Notes: generated by a model from the sequence alone, not told the origin. DNA of 64,000 bases from AC-32 sp963772975 (GCA_963772975.1 CAVYZH010000011.1:62001-126000), one strand, 5' to 3'; shown: positions 39,626-48,609, counted from the stretch's first letter. A program made the numbers and translations.

Positions 39626-41845
39626 GTGTTTTCGCTCGCGAAGTACCGCGCCCGTCCCGGGCTCGCCGCCGTTTCCGCCCTCGTGTTGGCCGCGACGGCC
39701 GCCCTCCTCCTTGTCCTGCTTCCCGAGCGCTGGGAGCGCATCCTCGTCGCAGCGGTCACCTTCCTGGCCGGGGCGGCGTTCGCCCTGCTGCTGGCGAGGC
39801 GCGCACGCAAGCAGGAGCAGGCGCGTGCCGACGAGCTCGAGACGGCCGAGGCAAGGTACCGCGCTCTGCTTGACGGCCTGCCGCTCGTGACCTGGCTAAC
39901 TGTGCCAGGCGACCGTGGAGAGACGCTGTACGTCTCGCCCTCGATCGCCGACGTGACGGGGTACTCCCCCTCGGAGTGGGTCGAGCAGCGCGACTTGCAC
40001 CTGCGCCTTCTACATCCGGACGACCGCGAGCGCGTGGAGCCGGAGCTCGAGCGCGCGACCAGCGGAGCTCCGGTCTCACTCGACTACCGCCTGCTTGCGC
40101 GTGACGGCCGCGCCGTCTGGGTGCGCGAGGACAGCGCCACGGTGCGGGACACGAAGGGCGAGCCACTGTACGTCCAGACGTTCCTGCGCGACGTCGGAGA
40201 GCTGAAGCGGGGCGAGGACCGGCGCGAGCTGCTCCAGGCCGCGGAGCGAGAGGCGGCCTCCGAGAGCGCGGAGCGCCGCTCGCGGCTCGACCTGCTCCGG
40301 CGCGTCGGGAACGAGATCGCCACCGACGTCGACCTCGACCGCGCGCTGCCGCGGATCGCGGAGCTGATCGTTGTCGACTTCGCCGACTGGTGCCTGATCG
40401 ACGTCGTCGACGACGCGAACGACCTTCGCCGCGTGGCAGTCGCGCGAGGAGCGACGACCAGTCCGAACGGCGCACGAGTACCCGCCAACGAGCCGGAAGC
40501 CGAGGTCCGGGCTGTCCTCGAGAACGGCCGTACCAGCATCCTCCCGGCCCTCGACGAGCGCTCGAGCGCCGAGCGCGTCTCGCTCGGCGACCTCGAGGCA
40601 CGCTCGGTCGTCTCGGTCCCGCTACGAGCGCGCAAACAACGGCTCGGTGTGCTCACGCTGGCTCGGACGAAACGCGAGCCGGCGTACTCGTCCGAGGACG
40701 TCGCGCTTGCTGAGGACATGGCCGCACGACTTGCCCTAGCGCTCGATCGCGCGCGGCTCTACCACGAGGTCGAGGAGCGCTCGGACGCAGCGTGGGTGCT
40801 CGAGCACGTCGCCGACGGCATCCTGCTGCTCGACCGCCAGGGCGTCGTCCGGCTCTGGAACCCGGCGGCCGAGGCGATCACCTTCATCTCCGCCGGCGAC
40901 GTCGTCGGGCACGCCGCAGCCGATGCGATTCCCGGCTGGAAGACCGCCGTCGAGCGAGTCCCCGTCTCCGCGTCTCCCGATCCGGGTCACGACGAGGTCC
41001 TGATCCCGGTCGAGACCTCGCGTGGCGAACGCTGGATCGCGATCTCCGGAGTGCGCTTCTTCGGCGGCACGGTCTACGCGTTCCGCGACCTGACCGACGC
41101 GCGCCGGCTCGAGGAGATCAAGGCCGACTTCATCGCGACTGCCTCGCACGAGCTGCGCACGCCGCTGGCCGCCGTCTACGGCGCGGCGCAGACGCTGCTC
41201 CGGCATGACTTCGCGCTCGACGAGACCGGGCGGGAGCGCTTCGTCTCGCTGATCGCCGACGAGTCCGAGCGGCTCGGCCGAATCGTGAACGAGATCCTGC
41301 TGGCGAACCAGCTCGACGCCGGAAGGCTCGACCTCGAATCCGAGCCGTTCGACGCCGACGACCTCGTCGAACGCGTCGTCGAGGCTACGCGGATGCACGC
41401 GCCGCCGTCCGTCACGATCGAGGTCGAGGCTCCCGAGAACGTGCCGCAGGTCGCTGCCGACGCCGACAAGGTCCGGCAGGTGCTCGTCAACCTCGTCGAA
41501 AACGCGATCAAGTACTCCCCCGAGGGCGGCCGCGTCGAGGTCGGCATGGAGGAGCGCGACGGCTTTCTTCGCTTCCGCGTGAGGGACGAGGGGCTTGGCG
41601 TTCAGCCCGAAGATCAGGAGCGGATCTTCGAGAAGTTCTATCGCGCCGATCCGCAGATGACGCGCGGCGTGGGCGGGACCGGTCTCGGCCTCTACATCTG
41701 CCGGGAGCTGGTCGACCGCATGGGCGGCCGCATCTGGGTCGAGCCGAACGGGGGCAAAGGCTCGATGTTCGTCTTCGAGCTGCCGACCGCGGAGGTCATG
41801 GCGCACGGGCAGCCCCGGGGCCGGCGGCTACAATCTGGTCAGTGA
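39626..41845 (+). CDS. Membrane PAS-GAF-PAS sensor histidine kinase
   Basis: A 739-residue sensor kinase: two N-terminal membrane helices (about residues 12-30 and 37-55), a PAS domain (about 70-190, with LLDGLPLVTWLTV and YVSPSIADVTGYSPSEW), a GAF domain (about 230-385), a second PAS (390-485), HisKA with the phospho-accepting His in TASHELRTPLAAV (about 508), and HATPase_c with NLVENAIKYSPEGG and GTGLGLYICRELV. No response-regulator gene is adjacent, so its partner is encoded elsewhere. GTG 39626 is weakly supported. It ends 5 bases before ssrA, whose promoter box lies inside its last codons. Confidence 0.88.
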   Translation: MFSLAKYRARPGLAAVSALVLAATAALLLVLLPERWERILVAAVTFLAGAAFALLLARRARKQEQARADELETAEARYRALLDGLPLVTWLTVPGDRGETLYVSPSIADVTGYSPSEWVEQRDLHLRLLHPDDRERVEPELERATSGAPVSLDYRLLARDGRAVWVREDSATVRDTKGEPLYVQTFLRDVGELKRGEDRRELLQAAEREAASESAERRSRLDLLRRVGNEIATDVDLDRALPRIAELIVVDFADWCLIDVVDDANDLRRVAVARGATTSPNGARVPANEPEAEVRAVLENGRTSILPALDERSSAERVSLGDLEARSVVSVPLRARKQRLGVLTLARTKREPAYSSEDVALAEDMAARLALALDRARLYHEVEERSDAAWVLEHVADGILLLDRQGVVRLWNPAAEAITFISAGDVVGHAAADAIPGWKTAVERVPVSASPDPGHDEVLIPVETSRGERWIAISGVRFFGGTVYAFRDLTDARRLEEIKADFIATASHELRTPLAAVYGAAQTLLRHDFALDETGRERFVSLIADESERLGRIVNEILLANQLDAGRLDLESEPFDADDLVERVVEATRMHAPPSVTIEVEAPENVPQVAADADKVRQVLVNLVENAIKYSPEGGRVEVGMEERDGFLRFRVRDEGLGVQPEDQERIFEKFYRADPQMTRGVGGTGLGLYICRELVDRMGGRIWVEPNGGKGSMFVFELPTAEVMAHGQPRGRRLQSGQ
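41829..41834 (+). promoter_or_regulatory. -10 box (TACAAT) of ssrA
   Basis: TACAAT ends 16 bases before the mature tmRNA 5' end, so the primary transcript would carry about 10 extra bases to be removed by RNase P. The octamer CTACAATC also precedes smpB. It lies within the 3' end of the kinase gene. Confidence 0.5.
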
Positions 41846-41850
41846 CATAC

Positions 41851-42214
41851 GGGGGCGACCTGGTTTCGACGTGGTCGGTTCTCCGGCAGAGCTGCAAGCG
41901 GAGGTCCCCGGTTGGCCTCCTAAAACAACCGGGACACAACGCAAGTGCGAAGAACACAAACGCACTCGCTCTCGCTGCCTAACCCGTAGCGAAGCGCGTC
42001 GCTCCGAGCTCGGCCCGTGGCTCGGGTAGCGGCGTCAGAAACGGGCTCGGCGCCTAGGGAGAGCCAATCGCCCGAAGCGCGACTCCAAAGGATGGCTAGC
42101 CCTGAGGTTGGTCGGCTCCCAACCGGCCGCCGGGCGAAACTCAACGGGAGCCTAAGCTTGTAGACGCTCTGTCCGGTGCGGCCTCGGACGCGGGTTCGAT
42201 TCCCGCCGCCTCCA
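41851..42214 (+). ncRNA. ssrA: Transfer-messenger RNA
   Basis: A tmRNA of about 364 bases. The 5' end GGGGGCG pairs with CGCCTCC at the 3' end (one G-U) to form the acceptor stem; the T-arm is GCGGG-TTCGATT-CCCGC and the discriminator is A at 42214. CCA is not encoded (TCG follows). The 5' GACCTGGTTTCGAC is the conserved one-piece tmRNA start. The tag reading frame starts at GCA 41941 and stops at TAA 41980-41982, encoding ASAKNTNALALAA, which ends in the ALAA proteolysis signal. It works with SmpB from 37544. The 3' end is a known integration site for mobile elements. Confidence 0.95.
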
Positions 42215-42216
42215 TC
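42187..42216 (+). repeat. ssrA 3' end acting as left attachment core
   Basis: GACGCGGGTTCGATT onward through CCTCCATC. From 42189 this 28-base stretch recurs at 57357-57383 (27 of 28, one base missing) and at 61365-61392 (26 of 28). In ssrA-integrating elements this position is the crossover core, and it is the left junction here. Confidence 0.65.
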
Positions 42217-42221
42217 GCATC

Positions 42222-42244
42222 GCAGCCGGGCAAAGCCCGGCTGC
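42222..42244 (+). terminator. Hairpin after ssrA
   Basis: A perfect 10-bp stem (42222-42231 with 42235-42244) with an AAA loop, eight bases after the tmRNA 3' end. It is the likely terminator and part of the GC-AAA-GC hairpin group. Confidence 0.65.
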
Positions 42245-42250
42245 TCGCTT

Positions 42251-42287
42251 CACGGGGAAACCCGGTTTCCCCCGTGAGCCCCTCGTT
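42251..42287 (-). repeat. Dispersed palindromic repeat, copy 2 (inverted)
   Basis: CACGGGGAAACC-CGG-TTTCCCCCGTG palindrome (one bulged C) plus GAGCCCCTCG on its right. It is the reverse complement of the 8098-8137 copy, matching it in the palindrome and in the flank. It also follows a gene 3' end. Confidence 0.6.
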
Positions 42288-42301
42288 GGGATCACGCGCT
42301 T

Positions 42302-42371
42302 CCCGCGAGCTAACAAGAAGGTGTCGCCCCGGCCAAGGCGAGCCGCGCCTGCCACGTCGGTCGCGGCGGCC
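42302..42371 (+). repeat. Imperfect direct repeat, left copy
   Basis: About 70 bases starting CCCGCGAGCTAACAAG and ending GTCGCGGCGGCC; it aligns with 44416-44486 at about three quarters identity by eye. The best block is GAGCCGCGCCTGCCACGTCG against GAGCCGCGCCCGCCACATCG. The two copies bracket the isochorismatase and aldehyde dehydrogenase genes. Each contains GCCGCG and CGCGGC arms able to form a hairpin. Confidence 0.5.
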
Positions 42372-42397
42372 CTGTGGAAAGCGCCGCCTCCACCCCT

Positions 42398-42946
42398 TCA
42401 ATCCAGCAACGTGCAGGCTGCCGCGGTCGTCACGACCTGGGCGAACTCGTCCTGGAGGTTGATGCCGGTCATGCGCGCGATCTCGGCAGCTGGCACCACC
42501 TCGCCATCCGGCGCGGCCATGTCGAACGTGTGGGTCGCGTCGAGGACGAACCACACGTCGTACCCGAGGTCGGAGCCGATGCGAGCGGTCGTCTCACAGC
42601 AAAAGTTCGTCTGAATCCCGCACACCGCGATCGCGCCGATCCCACGCTCGTGCAGCCATGCGTCGAGATCGACATCTCCGTGAAACGACGAGTGCACTCT
42701 CTTGACAATGCGCAGATCGGGCTCGCCGTCGACGGCCTCTTTCAGCTCGAAGCCGGGCGTGCCGCGCTCGAGCGGTCCACCCGGCCAATCGTGCTGAACG
42801 ACCACGATCGGGTCGCCGCGCCGGCGCCACGCGGCAATCAGCTTGGCGACGTTCTCCTCGGCATGGGGGTTGTCGCGGGGTCCCAGCGCTGGATCCTCGA
42901 AGCCGCGCTGAACGTCGACCACCAGCAGCGCACGCTGCCCGATCAT
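42398..42946 (-). CDS. Isochorismatase-family cysteine hydrolase
   Basis: A 182-residue hydrolase of the isochorismatase/nicotinamidase fold. The triad is visible: Asp in ALLVVDVQRGF (residue about 10), a Lys in RIVKRVHSSFHG, and the nucleophilic Cys in CGIQTNFCCETTAR, with the preceding cis-peptide region intact. Substrates in the family include isochorismate, nicotinamide, N-carbamoyl compounds and ureas; none can be chosen here. It is divergently transcribed from the aldehyde dehydrogenase (78-base gap), and the two may act in one catabolic route. Start ATG 42946 precedes the first strand directly. Confidence 0.87.
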   Translation of the reverse strand: MIGQRALLVVDVQRGFEDPALGPRDNPHAEENVAKLIAAWRRRGDPIVVVQHDWPGGPLERGTPGFELKEAVDGEPDLRIVKRVHSSFHGDVDLDAWLHERGIGAIAVCGIQTNFCCETTARIGSDLGYDVWFVLDATHTFDMAAPDGEVVPAAEIARMTGINLQDEFAQVVTTAAACTLLD

Positions 42947-43024
42947 GCGTCTGACCCTATCGAATCGCGGTTCTTGGCCTCCATGCCAGAGTGTGCAAAA
43001 GTCCCCTGAATCGAAGTGACGAGC

Positions 43025-44386
43025 ATGTACGCAGTTGTCGACCCCGCGACCGGTGAAACGGTCAAGGAGTACCCGACGATCACCGACGACGACCTGCAGG
43101 ACGCGGTCGGCCGCGCCCACCGGGCGCACCGGGAATGGTCGAAAGCTGCGACTGTCGCCGATCGCGCCTCGCTTGTGCGGCGCGTCGGCGAGCTGTACTC
43201 GGAACGTAGAAAGGAACTCGCGGAGATCATCGTCGCCGAGATGGGCAAGCCGGTCGGTCAGGCACGGGGCGAGGTCGACTTCTGCGCGTCGATCTACGAG
43301 TTCTACGCCGACAATGCGGAAGCCCTGATGGCGGACGAGCCGATCGAGCTCCTCAACGGTCAGGGGTCGGCCGTCGTCCGCCGCAGCTCGCTCGGCGTGC
43401 TGCTGGGGATCATGCCGTGGAACTTCCCCTACTACCAGGTCGCACGCTTCGCGGCGCCGAACCTGGTCATCGGCAACACGATCCTGTTGAAGCACGCACC
43501 CCAGTGCCCCCAGTCGGCCGAGCTGATGGCGCAGATGTTCGTCGACGCTGGCTTCCCCGACGGCGCCTACGTGAACGTCTACGCCACGAACGAGCAGATC
43601 GAGTGGGTGATCGCCGACCCGCACGTCCGCGGCGTCTCGGTCACCGGCTCCGAGCGCGCCGGCGCCGCCGTCGCGGAGATCGCTGGCCGGCATCTGAAGA
43701 AGGTCGTTCTTGAGATGGGCGGCTCCGACCCGTTCATCGTCCTCGGCACCGACAACCTCGACAAGACGGTCGAGGACGCCGTCGCCGCCCGGATCGACAA
43801 CGCCGGCCAGTCGTGCAACGGCGCGAAACGGATGATCGTGATCGACGAGCTCTACGAGCCGTTCCTCGAAAAGTTCGCGGCCGCGCTCACCGCTGTGCAG
43901 CAGGGTGATCCGCGCGAGCGCGAGACGGAGTGCGGGCCGCTGTCCTCTCAGGTCGCGGCCGACCGCCTCGAGGATCAGGTCCGACGCGCGGTCGAGCAGG
44001 GCGCGACGGTCGTCGCCGGCGGCAAGCGCAACGGCAACTACTTCGAGCCGACGGTGCTGACGGACATCACGCCGGAGAACGACATCTACCGTGAGGAGCT
44101 GTTCGGCCCCGTCGCGCAGGTCTATCGCGTGCAGTCGGAGGAGGAGGCGGTCGCGCTCGCAAACGACACGCCGTTCGGACTCGGCTCGTACGTGATGTCG
44201 AACGACCTACAGCAGGCCGAGCGCGTTGCGGACCGGATCGACGCCGGCATGGTCTACGTGAACATTGTCGGCGCGGACTCAGCTGAGCTGCCGTTCGGCG
44301 GCACGAAACGCTCCGGCTTCGGACGCGAGCTCGGCCGCTACGGCGCCGACGAGTTCGTCAACAAGAAGCTGATCCGCATCGGTTGA
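43025..44386 (+). CDS. NAD(P)-dependent aldehyde dehydrogenase, succinate-semialdehyde type
   Basis: A 453-residue ALDH. MPWNFPYYQVARFAAP near residues 130-145 is the cofactor-adjacent signature, the general-base Glu is in VVLEMGGSDPFIVL (about 231), and the catalytic Cys is in NAGQSCNGAKRM (about 265). The C-terminal SAELPFGGTKRSGFGRELG is typical of the short GabD/Sad branch, which oxidises succinate semialdehyde or related aldehydes to acids. ATG 43025 begins the conserved YAVVDPATG; GTG 43016 in frame is an alternative. Confidence 0.9.
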   Translation: MYAVVDPATGETVKEYPTITDDDLQDAVGRAHRAHREWSKAATVADRASLVRRVGELYSERRKELAEIIVAEMGKPVGQARGEVDFCASIYEFYADNAEALMADEPIELLNGQGSAVVRRSSLGVLLGIMPWNFPYYQVARFAAPNLVIGNTILLKHAPQCPQSAELMAQMFVDAGFPDGAYVNVYATNEQIEWVIADPHVRGVSVTGSERAGAAVAEIAGRHLKKVVLEMGGSDPFIVLGTDNLDKTVEDAVAARIDNAGQSCNGAKRMIVIDELYEPFLEKFAAALTAVQQGDPRERETECGPLSSQVAADRLEDQVRRAVEQGATVVAGGKRNGNYFEPTVLTDITPENDIYREELFGPVAQVYRVQSEEEAVALANDTPFGLGSYVMSNDLQQAERVADRIDAGMVYVNIVGADSAELPFGGTKRSGFGRELGRYGADEFVNKKLIRIG

Positions 44387-44415
44387 GCAAGAGGATCGTC
44401 TTCTTCCCGAGGGAT

Positions 44416-44486
44416 CCCGTGAGCTGACGGGAACGCGTCCTTGCCGGCCGACGTGAGCCGCGCCCGCCACATCGGCCGCGGCGGCG
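44416..44486 (+). repeat. Imperfect direct repeat, right copy
   Basis: It begins CCCGTGAGCTGACGGG and ends CCGCGGCGGCG; the partner is 42302-42371. The similarity also reaches a little upstream (GATC then CTTCCCG). The supposed start of the LtrA-like gene lies inside it, so that gene's first residues are probably repeat sequence rather than its own. Confidence 0.5.
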
Positions 44487-45569
44487 CTTTCACCGGCTGC
44501 GATCGCGGACGATGCGCAACGGCAGTCGATCACGAGCACAGCGTCACGCCGCGAGAGCTCTTCTTTGACCTCGTCTTGGTGTTCGCGTTTACACAGGTGA
44601 CGACCCTGCTCGCGAACGATCCGACGTTTGCCGGGATCGGTCGTGGCGTGCTCGTCCTCGCGGCGCTTTGGTGGCCCTGGACTGCCTACGCCTGGTTGAC
44701 GAACACCGTCGATCCTGAGGAAGGCTTCGTCGGAGCCGCACTGCTCGTCGCGCTGATCGCCATGTTCCTTGCGGCGCTCGCGGTGCCGGGCGTGTTCGGC
44801 GATGACGGCGTGCTCTTCGGCGCTTGCTTTCTCATCGTCGTCGCAATGCATCTGGCGCTCTACGCCCTTGCCGGCCGCGGCAACCACGACCTGTTCGCCG
44901 CCGTGCTCCGGCTGGCGCCATGGACGCTCGTCGGCGCGACACTGATCCTCATCGCCGGCTTCGGCTTCGCGGACGGCGCTCGAACGTGGCTGTGGGTCGC
45001 TGCGCTGGTGTGCACGTACGTGGGTGCGGGGCTGAGCGGGTCGACCGGCTGGCGGGTGCTCCCGACGCACCTCGCAGAGCGCTACGGGCTCGTGATCATC
45101 ATTGCGCTCGGCGAGGCGTTCGTTGCGATCGGCATCGGCGCCACAAAGATCGGGCCGGGCGAGGCGGTGGCTGCGATTCTCGGCCTGCTCGTCGCCACGT
45201 CGTTCTGGCTGGCCTACTTTGCCGATGATCGTCGGAATCGTGCTGTCCGCGTTCGCGATGAAGGTCATCGTCGGTCACGTCGGGGAGGACCTCGATTCCG
45301 CTACGGCGTTCGCCCTCTGCGGCGGAAGCGCGCTCTATCTGCTCGCGTACTCAGCGGTCCGGTCGCGGATCGAAGGGCGGTTGGCGCTGAGCCGTGGCCG
45401 GTTCTCAGCGGCTGTGCTCATGTTGCTCGTGTTTCCGCTCGCGACCGCGGTGCCGGCACTCGCTGCGCTCGCACTGGTCACCCTGATCTGGCTTGCGCTG
45501 CACACGTACGAGCTCGTCTGGTGGCGCGAGGCGCGTGCAGAGTCTCGCTCGATGCTCGCCTCGTCCTAG
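44441..45569 (+). pseudogene. LtrA-like (low temperature requirement A) membrane protein, broken
   Basis: The first frame (to about 45223) encodes VTPRELFFDLVLVFAFTQVT and about six helices, ending SFWLAYF. The rest of the family continues in another frame as LPMIVGIVLSAFAMKVIVGH, then ALCGGSALYLLAYSAVRSR, to 45569. Compared with what I know of the family, the connecting segment of roughly 35-40 residues between these parts is missing, so this looks like a deletion with a frameshift, not one lost base. The N-terminus coincides with a repeat and may also be lost. The function of LtrA proteins is unclear. Confidence 0.7.
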
Positions 45570-45582
45570 GTGACGAGCCGAG

Positions 45583-46260
45583 CTAACCGCGGGTCAGTTC
45601 GCCGAATGCGGGCTCGTCGCGGATCGGGTCGAAGTCGGAGTCGCCGCTTGCCATGGCGCGGACGCCGTCCCACTGCTCGATTGCGCGCGTGAGGTGCTCG
45701 AGCGCGTCGGCCGTCTGGCCCGCGAGGCTCTCGACACACGCCACGTTGTAGAGCAGCCTGCCGTCGTCGGGATGGGCCGCAAGCAGCTCGCGCCCGCGGT
45801 CGGCGGCCTCGGCGTACTCGCCGGCTTCGTAGAGCGGCTGCACCGTCGCCCACAGCTCGGGGGCATGGCGGGCGACCGACTCCGGCAACCCGATCCACGG
45901 GTGCCGCTTCGAGTCGTAGCCGGACTCGGTCGGCGGTGGAAAGGTCGGGTCGGCGAAGGCGCCGACCGAGACGACGAGCAGCTCGGGCTCTGTCGGCTCG
46001 GTATAGAAGACCTGGGAGCCGCAGTCGGGGCAGAAGTGGAAGACGTGCTCCTTCCGGTCAGCCTCGTCAGAGATGCGCGAGTAATCGCTGTAGCGGCCCT
46101 CGACGGTGACCTGATCCGCCTTGAAGCCGGCTTGCATCCCGAAGGCGCTTCCGGTGCGGCGCTGGCAGGCCAGGCAGTTGCAGATCGAGACGGCGAAAGG
46201 CTCGTCGTCGACGGTGAGGCGGAGTTGGCCGCAGTGACAGGTCGCTTCTCGAGTCGCCAT
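45583..46260 (-). CDS. GFA-domain protein with a TPR-like C-terminal extension
   Basis: A 225-residue protein. Residues about 1-125 form a GFA (glutathione-dependent formaldehyde-activating) zinc fold: CHCGQLRL, CNCLACQRRTGSAFG and HFCPDCGSQVFY supply the zinc cysteines. The last 80 residues (EAGEYAEAADRGRELLAAHP, then GRLLYNVACVESLAGQTADA) are helical TPR-like repeats, an arrangement I do not know as standard for GFA proteins. Actinobacteria generally lack glutathione, so the role is open; related domains bind zinc and are often annotated as aldehyde-handling. It is divergent from the DHA2 transporter with a 42-base gap. Confidence 0.8.
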   Translation of the reverse strand: MATREATCHCGQLRLTVDDEPFAVSICNCLACQRRTGSAFGMQAGFKADQVTVEGRYSDYSRISDEADRKEHVFHFCPDCGSQVFYTEPTEPELLVVSVGAFADPTFPPPTESGYDSKRHPWIGLPESVARHAPELWATVQPLYEAGEYAEAADRGRELLAAHPDDGRLLYNVACVESLAGQTADALEHLTRAIEQWDGVRAMASGDSDFDPIRDEPAFGELTRG

Positions 46261-46302
46261 CGAACGAAAGGTAAACCACCCCGGGTGTAGTCTCGGAACC
46301 CA

Positions 46303-47870
46303 GTGGAGCGCAAGTGGTGGACGCTGCTCGCGAGCTGCATCGCGATCTTCATGCTGCTGCTCGACGTGACGATCGTGAACGTCGCGCTGCCGTCGATCGA
46401 GCGCGACCTCGGCGCCAACTTCAGCGACCTCCAGTGGGTGATCGACGCCTACGCGCTGACCCTCGCGGGCTTCGTGCTGGCGGCGGGGTCGCTGGGCGAC
46501 AAAGTCGGCCGCCGGCTCGTCTTCATGCTCGGGCTGGCGATCTTTTCTGCTTCGTCGCTGGCCTGTGGGCTGGCTCCCGACCCGCTCTTCCTGAACCTCT
46601 CCCGCGCGGCGCAGGGGATCGGCGCGGCCATGATGTTCGGCACCTCCCTGGCCCTGATCGCGCAGGAGTTCCAGGGTCGCGAGCGCGGGACCGCGCTCGG
46701 CATCTGGGGCGCGACCACGGCCGCGGCGGTCTCGATCGGGCCGCTCGTGGGCGGTGCGCTCGTGGATGGGTTGTCGTGGCGCTGGATCTTCCTCGTGAAC
46801 GTGCCGATCGGCCTGGCCGCGCTCGTCGTCGCGCGGCTGCGGTTGCGCGAGTCGCGCGACCCGGCCGCCGCCGGCGTCGACCTCCGCGGCGTGGCGCTGC
46901 TGTGCCCCGCCCTCTTCCTGCTCGTCTACGCGCTGATCCGCGGCAACGAGAAGGGCTGGGGGAGCGCCCTGATCATCAGCTGCTTCGCGGCCTCCGCGCT
47001 GCTGCTCGTGCTGTTCGTGTTCGTGGAGCGCCGCGCCGCCGACCCGCTGCTCGACCTCTCGCTGTTCCGCAAGCCGGCCTTCACGGGCGCCACAATCGTT
47101 GCCTTCGCGCTGGCGGCGTCGATCTTCTCGATGTTCCTGTTCATCACGCTCTTCTTCCAGAACGTGCTGGGCTTCTCGCCGTTCGAGGCGGGGCTCCGGT
47201 CGCTGCCGGTCACCGCGCCGATCCTGCTCGTCTCGCCACTGAGCGGCCGCCTGACGGCGCGCATACCGGTGCGGCTGCTGATCGGGACGGGGCTCGCGTT
47301 CGTCACGGTCGGGCTACTGCTGATGGGGAACCTGTCCGACTCGTCGGGGTGGACCGCGCTGCTGCCCGGCCAGGTCCTGGCCGGCATCGGGATAGGCCTG
47401 GCTACCCCCGGGCTGGCCTCGACCGCCGTCGGCGTGGTCCGCCCGCAGCTGAGCGGCATGGCGTCGGGCGCGAACAACACGGCTCGCCAGCTCGGGCTCG
47501 CCACCGGAATCGCCGGCCTTGGCGCGATCTTCCAGTCGAAGATCGCAGTCGGCGCTCACCCCGCTGGTCTCGGGCATGTCCTGCGTCGCCGCACGTCCAC
47601 GAGCTTTCGCGGGCTACGGCGTCAGGCGGGACCGGGCGCGCCTTGCAGGCAGTGCCCGCCGCCGACCGCGACAAGGTGGTGCACGCCGCGCATCACGCGT
47701 TCGTGACGGGCTTCAACACGATCGCTCTGGTGAGCGTCGCCGTGGCGGCGGTGGGTTCCGTGGCGGGGTATGTGCTGGTGCGGTCGCGGGACTTCGTGGC
47801 CGGCCCTGGCCCGGCGGCGGCTCCGGAGCAGGCGCACGGGCGACCGCTCAGGCGAGCCGCCTCACGGTAG
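46303..47870 (+). pseudogene. DHA2-family (EmrB/QacA-like) drug transporter, frameshifted near the end
   Basis: The first 414 residues are a normal 14-helix-type MFS exporter: LLDVTIVNVALPSIERDLG, motif A GDKVGRRLVFMLG, and WIFLVNVPIGLAAL. At about 47545 the frame is lost: the expected continuation SALTPLVSGMS is one frame over, and at about 47595 the next part (HVHELSRATASGGTGRALQA, then HAAHHAFVTGFNTIALVS) is another frame over, to 47870. Both shifts are in the same direction. As written, a 467-residue protein with a garbled tail would be made, missing the last helix. GTG 46303 is the start. Confidence 0.8.
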
Positions 47871-47886
47871 GGACTATCCTCGGGCG

Positions 47887-47995
47887 ATGGCGACCCTGGC
47901 TGTCGTGGGCGCAGGTCCGAAGGGAATCGCGACTGCCGCCCAAGGCGCGGGCGCTCTCGGCGGTTGGCCTCGACCCGCCTCGCGTCGTTCGCTAG
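47887..47995 (+). pseudogene. N-terminal stub of an FAD/NAD-binding protein
   Basis: MATLAVVGAGPKGIATAA is a dinucleotide-binding start (GxGPKG) typical of flavin monooxygenase or lysine N-hydroxylase-like proteins. One extra C later the natural continuation is KARALSAVGLDPPRVVR and then TAG; nothing resembling the rest of such a protein (300+ residues) follows. Only about 36 codons survive, with a frameshift and a stop. A TATCCT box 6 bases before the ATG may be its old leaderless promoter. Confidence 0.65.
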
Positions 47996-48087
47996 GCGCC
48001 TGCGCTTTACGGTGCGCGTCCGGGTGGCCAGAGCGATCCCACTGGCTACAGTGATCTCGGAACGACTCACGTGAGGAGGTGCCCGAC

Positions 48088-48609
48088 GTGGACGCAGCAC
48101 GCGAGAAGATGATTCTTGCCGGAGGATGTTTCTGGGGGATGCAGGACCTGTTCCGGAGGCGACCCGGCGTTGTCTCGACGCGGGTCGGCTACAGCGGCGG
48201 CGATGTGCCGAACGCGACCTACCGCAATCACGGCACACACGCCGAGGCGATCGAGATCGTGTTCGACCCCGAGCAGACCTCCTACAAGGAGCTCCTCGAG
48301 TTCTTCTTCCAGATCCACGACCCCACGACCTTGAATCGCCAGGGCAACGACATCGGCACCAGCTACCGCTCCGCGATCTTCTACCTCGACGACGAGCAGC
48401 GTCGCATCGCCGAGGAGACGATCGCCGACGTCGAGGCATCGGGCCGCTGGCCCGGGAAGGTCGTCACCGAGGTCGCACCCGCGGGCCCGTTCTGGGAGGC
48501 AGAGCCCGAGCACCAGGACTACCTCGAGAACTACCCGAACGGCTACACGTGCCACTTCGTTCGCCCGGATTGGGTGCTGCCCGAGCGGACGAGGGCCGCG
48601 GCCGGCTAG
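48088..48609 (+). CDS. msrA: Peptide methionine sulfoxide reductase A
   Basis: A 173-residue repair enzyme that reduces methionine-S-sulfoxide. The catalytic motif is AGGCFWGMQDLF (Cys near residue 14), with VGYSGG, THAEAIEIVFDP, FFQIHDPTTLNRQGND and YRSAIFY following. GTG 48088 is chosen because GAGGAGGT (48073-48080) is 7 bases upstream; a GTG at 48079 would overlap that ribosome-binding site. The C-terminal resolving cysteines are not in the usual tail; only a Cys in NGYTCHFVRP is present. No msrB gene is adjacent. Confidence 0.92.
   Translation: MDAAREKMILAGGCFWGMQDLFRRRPGVVSTRVGYSGGDVPNATYRNHGTHAEAIEIVFDPEQTSYKELLEFFFQIHDPTTLNRQGNDIGTSYRSAIFYLDDEQRRIAEETIADVEASGRWPGKVVTEVAPAGPFWEAEPEHQDYLENYPNGYTCHFVRPDWVLPERTRAAAG

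Noticed and set aside
42302..44486. Integron-like attC sites flanking the isochorismatase/ALDH cassette
   Set aside because: The left repeat begins GCTAACAAG, recalling attC starts, and both have hairpin arms, but the matching GTTRRRY half-site is missing, the cassette holds two divergent genes and no integron integrase is in the window.
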